NCBI GenBank assembly: GCA_029263715.1
Contig: JAJUFP010000007.1
Location: forward strand, 88,319-152,318
From: Nitrososphaera sp.
Lineage (GTDB): Archaea > Thermoproteota > Nitrososphaeria > Nitrososphaerales > Nitrososphaeraceae
DNA: 64,000 bases
Direction of reading: 5' to 3'
Both the position numbers and the translations under genes were made by a program. Under the pieces are notes generated by a model. That model saw only the letters and a program-made list of their open reading frames with translations, was not told the origin of the DNA and made no database searches. Below are positions 59,461 to 64,000 of this stretch, one piece after another. Each line of letters begins with the position of its first letter. The first letter of the stretch is position 1.

Positions 59461-60468
59461 TTGTCAGGCGACAAGACCGCGCCAAGCCAGGCTTCAGAGC
59501 AGCCTACCATATTTGGCCTCAACACCAGCATTGCAGTGACGCTGGCCCTTATATCGCCCATAATATTTACCATGGCCGTTTACTCTGATACCTTCAGTCT
59601 TGCCTGGAACGAGGGCAGGGGCGGCTTTATCTTTGCCATGGCCTTTATTGCCGCCGAGCTTGTTGGATTAAAGCTCAAGGTAAGCCAGAAGCGCTTCATC
59701 ATAGTTCTGATACTTGCCGCTGTCACAATAGCATACTTTGCAGCACTCCCATTCGGGCTGCGGGACTCTATACAAAAGACCGGCGAGTCCATCGAGGTCT
59801 CGCTGCTCCTAAGCTGGGTCTGGATGTGGGACTTTATCGTCATGGCCATGTTTGTGGGCGCATCTGCAATAGTGCTGTTTGGCAAGAAATGGTACAAGAT
59901 AGCCCCGGCCGGCGCCATATACCTGGCTGGCACGGCGGTGATACTGTCGCTGGACGCGTTCTTTCCATACGACACCCTTGGCCCGCTGCAGTTCATCGTG
60001 CCGATATACCTACAGATAGACCAGGCCGTGGTGACCTTCATCGACAACAACATCATGGACATCGGCAAGGGCGTGGCAGCCAGGGGAAACCTTCTGGTCC
60101 TAAACGGCCTAAAGGGGCCCTTTGCCCTGCAGGTGTTCTGGCCCTCAGCCGGCGTGCACAGCATGATAATCTACACGCTGGTCATGCTGGCTTTCCTGCT
60201 CAAGATGGAGATACCACTCCGGCGAAAGCTGATCTACTTTGCCATCGGCACCTTTGGCACGGCCGCAGTAAACGTGATCAGGATAATCTCACTGACGCTC
60301 TACGCGATGGTTGTCACGACCGACGTAAAGGAGTGGGAGGCCTTCCATTCTGTGGCCGGCGAGATAATGTTTCTTCCCTGGCTTGGAGTTTTCCTGGGTA
60401 TAGTGATGTACATCGAAAGCCGGCGGATCAGAAAGTTACGACGGCAGCAGAGTGCAACACCGGTATAA
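59461..60468 (+). CDS. Archaeosortase (thaumarchaeosortase-like)
   Basis: A 335-residue membrane protein with about eight spans, TTG start at 59461. The exosortase/archaeosortase active-site triad region is visible: FWPSAGVHSMII, with Ser229 where other members have Cys in a C-[SA]-G motif; VNVIRIISLTLYA (Arg274); and FHSVAGEIMFLPWL (His296). A Ser-for-Cys change fits the thaumarchaeal branch as I recall it. It would cleave and transfer the PEF-type C-terminal signals present on three proteins in this window. It overlaps nothing but sits 1 bp from dinB's end. Confidence 0.8.
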   Translation: MSGDKTAPSQASEQPTIFGLNTSIAVTLALISPIIFTMAVYSDTFSLAWNEGRGGFIFAMAFIAAELVGLKLKVSQKRFIIVLILAAVTIAYFAALPFGLRDSIQKTGESIEVSLLLSWVWMWDFIVMAMFVGASAIVLFGKKWYKIAPAGAIYLAGTAVILSLDAFFPYDTLGPLQFIVPIYLQIDQAVVTFIDNNIMDIGKGVAARGNLLVLNGLKGPFALQVFWPSAGVHSMIIYTLVMLAFLLKMEIPLRRKLIYFAIGTFGTAAVNVIRIISLTLYAMVVTTDVKEWEAFHSVAGEIMFLPWLGVFLGIVMYIESRRIRKLRRQQSATPV

Positions 60469-61566
60469 TTATCTCATAAAGTCAAGAAGGGTGTTCTGGC
60501 CAGCGCTGCTCTGAAAGTCACTTGCTCGCACGCCAAGCCGCCGGACATTCATCTTTTCTGGGCTCCTCATCACCTCGTCCAGCAAGGATTTTGCGGTCGA
60601 GAAAAACAGGTCGAGGCTGCTTGAATGCATCTTTAGCGTCCGTGACCTGGAAACGTTCTGCAGGTTGTCAAGGATCAGGATTACCCCCACGGTCTTAAAT
60701 GACAGCTTTCTTTTCATCGCGCTTTCAAAGACAGACTTGCACAGGCCTTCAAGCTCTGCGTACATCTCGCTGCTTTCAGTGGCGTCCTTTTTCAGAGTCA
60801 TTATCCTCATCAGCTGCTTTTGCTGGCCCTCCGACTCGACTACTGGCTCGTCGTTGATGCCCTGCGCCGCATCGTGGATGTAGGCCGCCGTCTTTTTGCC
60901 AAACTCCTCTATCAGCTGAAACATGTCCATCCTGGCCAGCTGGCCTGCACTCTGCACCCCAAGCTCGGCTAGCCTTTGCTTGGTCTTGGGGCCTATTCCC
61001 GGTATCCTGTCAACGTCAAGGCCGGCCATGAACTCTGCAGCCTGCCGCACCACCGTCAGGCCGTCCGGCTTTTGCATGTCAGACGCAATCTTGGCCAGGA
61101 GTTTGTTTGGGGCTATCCCAACAGAGCAAGTGATGCCGGCCTGGCTGCGCACCTCTGCCTTTATCCTGGTTGCCAGGTTCTTTGCACCATCAAGGTCCGT
61201 GCGGCCCGAAACGTCGATGTAGCACTCGTCTATTCCCACCTGCTCAAAGATGTCAGCGTTTTCCCTTATGGCAGACATGGCGGCGTCAGACACATGCTCG
61301 TAGTACTGCCGGTCAAGGGGCAGAAACAAGGCGTCAGGCGCATCGGCAAGGCGCGACTTGGCCAGCTTTATGGGGATACCAGACTTGACGCCATGCTTTC
61401 TGGCAACATAGTTGGCCGTACTTACCACGCCGCTGTCCTCGGTTCTGCCGGAAAAAACGCAGACAACCACTGGCTTTTGTTTGATTTCCGGCCTTCTCAG
61501 CTCCTCGCACTGGGCAAAAAAGTAGTCAAAATCAATGTGCATGACTATTCTTGCCGGTCTAACCAA
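60469..61566 (-). CDS. dinB: Y-family DNA polymerase IV (Dpo4/DinB)
   Basis: A 365-residue translesion polymerase. Catalytic acidic residues in HIDFDYFFAQCEEL (D8 region) and in GIDECYIDVSGR (D-E), and the helix-hairpin-helix IPGIGPKTKQRLAELGV. The little-finger domain follows, ending with a short basic tail and QNTLLDFMR (PCNA-binding-like). Normal length. Cytoplasmic; DNA damage tolerance. Convergent with the archaeosortase gene. Confidence 0.95.
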   Translation of the reverse strand: MVRPARIVMHIDFDYFFAQCEELRRPEIKQKPVVVCVFSGRTEDSGVVSTANYVARKHGVKSGIPIKLAKSRLADAPDALFLPLDRQYYEHVSDAAMSAIRENADIFEQVGIDECYIDVSGRTDLDGAKNLATRIKAEVRSQAGITCSVGIAPNKLLAKIASDMQKPDGLTVVRQAAEFMAGLDVDRIPGIGPKTKQRLAELGVQSAGQLARMDMFQLIEEFGKKTAAYIHDAAQGINDEPVVESEGQQKQLMRIMTLKKDATESSEMYAELEGLCKSVFESAMKRKLSFKTVGVILILDNLQNVSRSRTLKMHSSSLDLFFSTAKSLLDEVMRSPEKMNVRRLGVRASDFQSSAGQNTLLDFMR

Positions 61567-61689
61567 GCCGCCGGATATGACGTCATCAGAATATAATTAA
61601 GTGATCTTTCTTTTTTGCGGCAGCCATTCCAGCTCTTGAGAATGAGAATCGCATCGTTGGCATAAATTCTCTTTGTCTGACAGCACCTC

Positions 61690-62826
61690 ATGGTCTTTGA
61701 CAGAAAACTGACAATCGTTGTGGGGCTATCGCTGGCCCTGCTGGCCGTATCAGCGGCCTACCAGCCTTTCTTAAACTGGCAGAGTCACGCCGAGGTGGCT
61801 ACAACAGGCAAAACCCGCACGTACTATATAGCGGCAGACGAGGTTGAATGGAACTATGCTCCAACAGGCATGAACCAGATCACCGGTCAGCCCTTTGGGG
61901 AGACAGAAAACGTGTTTGTGCAGAACGGCAAGGACAGAATAGGCAGCACCTACACCAAGGCCGTGTACCGTGAGTACATGGACGACTCTTTTACCACCCT
62001 TAAGGAAAGGCCTGAACAGTGGAAGCACCTTGGTGTGCTTGGTCCAGTCATACGAGCAGAGGTAGGCGACACCATCAAAGTTGTATTCAAGAACAACGCC
62101 AGGTTCTCCTTCAGCATGCATCCACACGGTGTCTTTTATGAAAAATCTTCAGAAGGTGCTGCTTACAACGACGACACTTCTGACAGACACGATGACGCCG
62201 TGCCACCCGGAGAGACGCACACATACATCTGGCATGTTCCAGCCCGCGCCGGTCCAGGACCTGACGACCCAAGTTCCATTGCTTGGATGTACCATTCTCA
62301 CGTTGACGAGCCGGGCGACACCAACGCAGGTTTGGCAGGGCCGATAATCATCACAAGGCAGGGCGAGGCCAAGGCCGACGGCTCTCCAAAGGATGTAGAC
62401 AGGGAGTTTGTGACCCTCTTTACGGTCTCAGACGAGAACCGCAGCCCGTACCTTGACTACAACATCCAGAAATATACACGCAGCCCTGCAACTGTAAAAC
62501 AAGACAGCGATGAATTTGTAGAGAGCAACCTGATGCACTCGATAAACGGGTACGTCTACGGCAACCTGCCGGGCCTAGACATGTACCAGGGCCAGCGCGT
62601 AAGGTGGTACACCATGGCTCTTGGGACAGAGGTCGACCTTCATTCGCCACACTGGCACGGCCAGACGCTTCTAATGAACGGCATGCGCACCGACATGGTC
62701 GAGCTCCTGCCCATGAGCATGAAGACGCTGGACATGACTGCCGATGACAAGGGGACATGGATCCTCCACTGCTCCGTCAACGACCACATCGACGCAGGAA
62801 TGCAGGCGCTGTTCAAGGTAAAGTGA
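61690..62826 (+). CDS. Two-domain multicopper oxidase, ceruloplasmin-like (possible NirK)
   Basis: A 378-residue exported two-cupredoxin protein; signal at about 8-28. Domain 1 has H144-P-H146 and H202-S-H204. Domain 2 has H318-x2-H321-x-H323 and H360-C361-S362-x3-H366-x4-M371. Type 1 ligands (H318, C361, H366, M371) are in domain 2. One of the eight trinuclear His, expected at 362, is Ser. The architecture resembles small two-domain MCOs and the NirK-type enzymes of ammonia-oxidising archaea; I cannot settle which. A TATA-like CATAAATTC lies at 61659-61667, about 28 nt upstream. Confidence 0.85.
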   Translation: MVFDRKLTIVVGLSLALLAVSAAYQPFLNWQSHAEVATTGKTRTYYIAADEVEWNYAPTGMNQITGQPFGETENVFVQNGKDRIGSTYTKAVYREYMDDSFTTLKERPEQWKHLGVLGPVIRAEVGDTIKVVFKNNARFSFSMHPHGVFYEKSSEGAAYNDDTSDRHDDAVPPGETHTYIWHVPARAGPGPDDPSSIAWMYHSHVDEPGDTNAGLAGPIIITRQGEAKADGSPKDVDREFVTLFTVSDENRSPYLDYNIQKYTRSPATVKQDSDEFVESNLMHSINGYVYGNLPGLDMYQGQRVRWYTMALGTEVDLHSPHWHGQTLLMNGMRTDMVELLPMSMKTLDMTADDKGTWILHCSVNDHIDAGMQALFKVK

Positions 62827-62828
62827 GC

Positions 62829-62847
62829 CTTTTTCCCTACTTTTTTT
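62829..62847 (+). terminator. T-rich terminator after the multicopper oxidase
   Basis: Two T runs (TTTTT and TTTTTTT) separated by CCCTAC right after the stop, the usual form of an archaeal intrinsic terminator. Confidence 0.6.
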
Positions 62848-62971
62848 CGCTATTGCAAGATGCCTGTTTTGTCAAATCCGAGGTGCAAAGGGATCAAAAA
62901 GCCCCTGCAGCCCTCAGTTGAAGATGCTGGCGGTTAGTGAATGTGCCAATTGACCCGATGTTCCAGCGACA

Positions 62972-62999
62972 TTAGGCGGGCCTAATTAGGACAGCCTAA
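62972..62999. promoter_or_regulatory. Two adjacent TTAGG-N4-CCTAA dyads next to a TATA-like element
   Basis: TTAGG-CGGG-CCTAA (62972-62985) is followed without a gap by TTAGG-ACAG-CCTAA (62986-62999). The TATA-like AATATTTAAA sits at the right end (62998-63007). The direct contact of two identical-arm dyads suggests cooperative binding of two dimers. The transcript controlled is not obvious, since the next gene on the right is on the other strand. Confidence 0.6.
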
Positions 63000-63046
63000 T
63001 ATTTAAACCATCTTGGAACTGGTTCTGTATAGTTAACAGGTGAAGG

Positions 63047-63220
63047 TTATCTGAATCCCGCTTGGATTCCTTGCTTGCCCAAATAGTCAAGATACGGATC
63101 ACCATATTCGTAAGGTTTGGATTTCTTTCGCTTGTGAACCTTCATATGATTCCGTAGCCGATCCTCATCGGCAAGCTCTGCGTTACAAATCTTGCATTTG
63201 TGTATTTTCTTGATGTACAA
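63047..63220 (-). CDS. C2H2 zinc-finger microprotein
   Basis: A 57-residue protein, start TTG at 63220. It contains one classical C2H2 finger: C9-x2-C12-x12-H25-x3-H29 (HKCKICNAEL ... RNHMKVHK), flanked by Lys-rich stretches. This is the eukaryote-like finger seen in some small archaeal proteins. It ends QAGFR. No ribosome site is evident, so the mRNA may be leaderless. DNA or RNA binding is likely. Confidence 0.65.
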   Translation of the reverse strand: MYIKKIHKCKICNAELADEDRLRNHMKVHKRKKSKPYEYGDPYLDYLGKQGIQAGFR

Positions 63221-63281
63221 GATACAAACTACTGTGCTATAAGATTATGTGCTTTGCAGATAGTTTTGTTAACTCATTAGA

Positions 63282-63326
63282 GGTCGGGGGAACACATATA
63301 GCTGCGCTCAGCCCGACCCAGGTGTT
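63282..63326 (+). ncRNA. Possible pseudoknot-forming RNA segment
   Basis: GGTCGGG (63282-63288) can pair with CCCGACC (63312-63318), and AACAC (63291-63295) with GTGTT (63322-63326). The two stems interleave, giving an H-type pseudoknot. Located in the gap between the C2H2 gene and the HTH gene, with no ORF. Speculative; could be a regulatory RNA or chance. Confidence 0.25.
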
Positions 63327-63374
63327 GTACGGTAACCAAAATTTCTTGCCAAATGATTTAAACGCCATTTCATT

Positions 63375-63388
63375 TCTCAAAATTGAGA
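63375..63388 (+). promoter_or_regulatory. TCTCAA-AA-TTGAGA dyad before the 63470 regulator
   Basis: A 14-bp dyad positioned about 20-25 bp after a TATA-like GATTTAAACG (63356-63365), so near the expected start site of the HTH gene at 63470. A likely autoregulatory site. Confidence 0.4.
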
Positions 63389-63469
63389 GCAAGTAGTCAC
63401 AGGTCCTGGTTTTCAAGCCAGAAAATCGGATACCAGTTTATCTGTGGTTTCATTCTCCAACGCTGACAA

Positions 63470-63790
63470 TTGAACGACGCGGGTTTTCATGTAGACGATG
63501 CAGCCAAAATCTTGCAGGTATTGCTGGATAAAATATCCCAGAAGGTTTTGCTGTCTACCATCGATTCAGCAAAGACGGTATCGGAGATCTGTTTTGAAAA
63601 CAGGATCCCTGCCAGCTCTACGTACAAAAGGATAAGGCAGCTGCAGCACGTCGGCTTTATTTACATTGAAAAAACCAACATCAACAGAAACATGAAAAAG
63701 GTTGCCCTTTACCGAAGCAGGATAAAATCACTGAGCCTAACATTTGATCAAAAAGGTATGAACTTGCAACTTGTAGAGAACGACCGGTAG
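63470..63790 (+). CDS. Winged-helix (ArsR-like) regulator
   Basis: A 106-residue protein, TTG start. The HTH is TVSEICFENRIPASSTYKRIRQLQHVGFIYIEK: helix, turn, recognition helix and wing. A thaumarchaeal-type small regulator. Placed in the same neighbourhood as the multicopper oxidase and the C2H2 protein. Ligand unknown. Confidence 0.75.
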   Translation: MNDAGFHVDDAAKILQVLLDKISQKVLLSTIDSAKTVSEICFENRIPASSTYKRIRQLQHVGFIYIEKTNINRNMKKVALYRSRIKSLSLTFDQKGMNLQLVENDR

Positions 63791-63858
63791 AAGTGATTCG
63801 GCATTTTCAAACTTGAAAACGGTTGCAATCTGAAATCATGATGATAAAAACAAAGACG

Positions 63859-64000
63859 TTACGCCCTGTACGGTTTCTCGTTTACGATCTTTAGGATCCA
63901 GAACAGTCCAAGGGCCTCAATGACGGTCAGGACAGACAGTGCGTACATGCCACTTGGCAGTGGGTATGCCCATGGGTATACAGTGATACCTACAAAGACA
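63859..64000 (-). CDS. C-terminal part of a membrane protein (truncated by window end)
   Basis: A minus-strand frame open to the right edge and ending at TAA (63861-63859). The visible 46 residues contain one membrane span, SGMYALSVLTVIEALGLFWI, followed by LKIVNEKPYRA. The protein is incomplete, so no family can be given. The 68 bp to the HTH gene hold only the convergent gap. Confidence 0.6.
   Translation of the reverse strand, partial: VFVGITVYPWAYPLPSGMYALSVLTVIEALGLFWILKIVNEKPYRA

Noticed and set aside
1..64000. CRISPR array or cas genes
   Set aside because: No regularly spaced short repeats and no Cas-like proteins were seen anywhere in the window.

Overview
The window comes from an ammonia-oxidising archaeon, most likely a Nitrososphaera-type thaumarchaeon (soil group I.1b). 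The evidence is consistent across the window. There are archaeal information-processing genes (Alba, Cdc48, EF-1beta, Pth2, archaeal-type ProRS and AspRS, Dpo4-type polymerase, SMC). There are many cupredoxin and multicopper-oxidase proteins, a class III PHA synthase pair (phaC/phaE), and surface proteins ending in a PEF(G)-type C-terminal sorting signal together with an archaeosortase. The tRNA is interrupted by a canonical 37/38 intron. TATA boxes lie about 25-28 nt from start codons, as expected for leaderless archaeal mRNAs, and TTG/GTG starts are frequent.

Layout. 1-1.9 kb: an AbrB/PIN toxin-antitoxin pair, a gene fragment, tRNA-Arg(UCU) and palindromic sites. 1.9-9.6 kb: phaCE, a sugar/nucleoside kinase convergent with a nucleoside hydrolase, secreted proteins and small membrane proteins. 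9.9-12.7 kb: a surface-protein block including a PEFG protein and a cupredoxin-like protein without classical copper ligands. 12.8-18 kb: Pit phosphate transporter plus PhoU-like DUF47 partner, prolyl-tRNA synthetase and a VTT-domain membrane protein. 18-25 kb: a 1056-residue Ig-repeat surface protein, another PEFG protein and a serine beta-lactamase-like hydrolase. 25-30 kb: small regulators and membrane proteins sharing a conserved operator. 30-35.5 kb: SMC, inositol-phosphate synthase and a mini membrane metalloprotease. 36-42.5 kb: SRPBCC protein, archaemetzincin, GYD protein, a CysRS-like/GNAT overlapping pair, a radical SAM protein, a frameshifted LysE exporter and Alba. 42.5-49.3 kb: beta-propeller protein, EamA transporter, Pth2, geranylgeranyl reductase, zinc ribbon, EF-1beta and Cdc48. 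49.4-56.7 kb: two transposon-like insertions around 4-OT, CtaB, di-plastocyanin, JAMM and AspRS genes. 56.7-64 kb: peptide ABC ATPase, XPD/Rad3-like helicase, archaeosortase, Y-family polymerase, a ceruloplasmin-like two-domain multicopper oxidase and small regulators.

The most striking observation is a pair of mobile-element-like insertions that lack a transposase and each carry one non-transposition gene. Element A (49367-50456) has 34-bp terminal inverted repeats (31/34 identical) abutted on both sides by the 8-bp direct repeat CTTTTGCA, and carries a bacterial-looking DUF1326 gene. Element B (55734-56698) has roughly 40-bp inverted repeats abutted by the 8-bp direct repeat ATGAAGAA, and carries a HEPN-like gene with an RX4H motif. 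Both lie about 5 bp outside the TATA-like element of a neighbouring gene. They look like trans-mobilised cargo transposons that may prefer promoter-proximal targets.

Functional links inside the window: the archaeosortase at 59461-60468 is the likely processing enzyme for the three PEF-type proteins; Pit and DUF47 form a phosphate uptake module; the di-plastocyanin and the multicopper oxidase fit the copper-based redox chemistry of ammonia oxidisers; the nucleoside hydrolase and PfkB kinase could together salvage ribose; a winged-helix regulator sits between two copies of a shared operator. No CRISPR array, rRNA or replication origin was seen.
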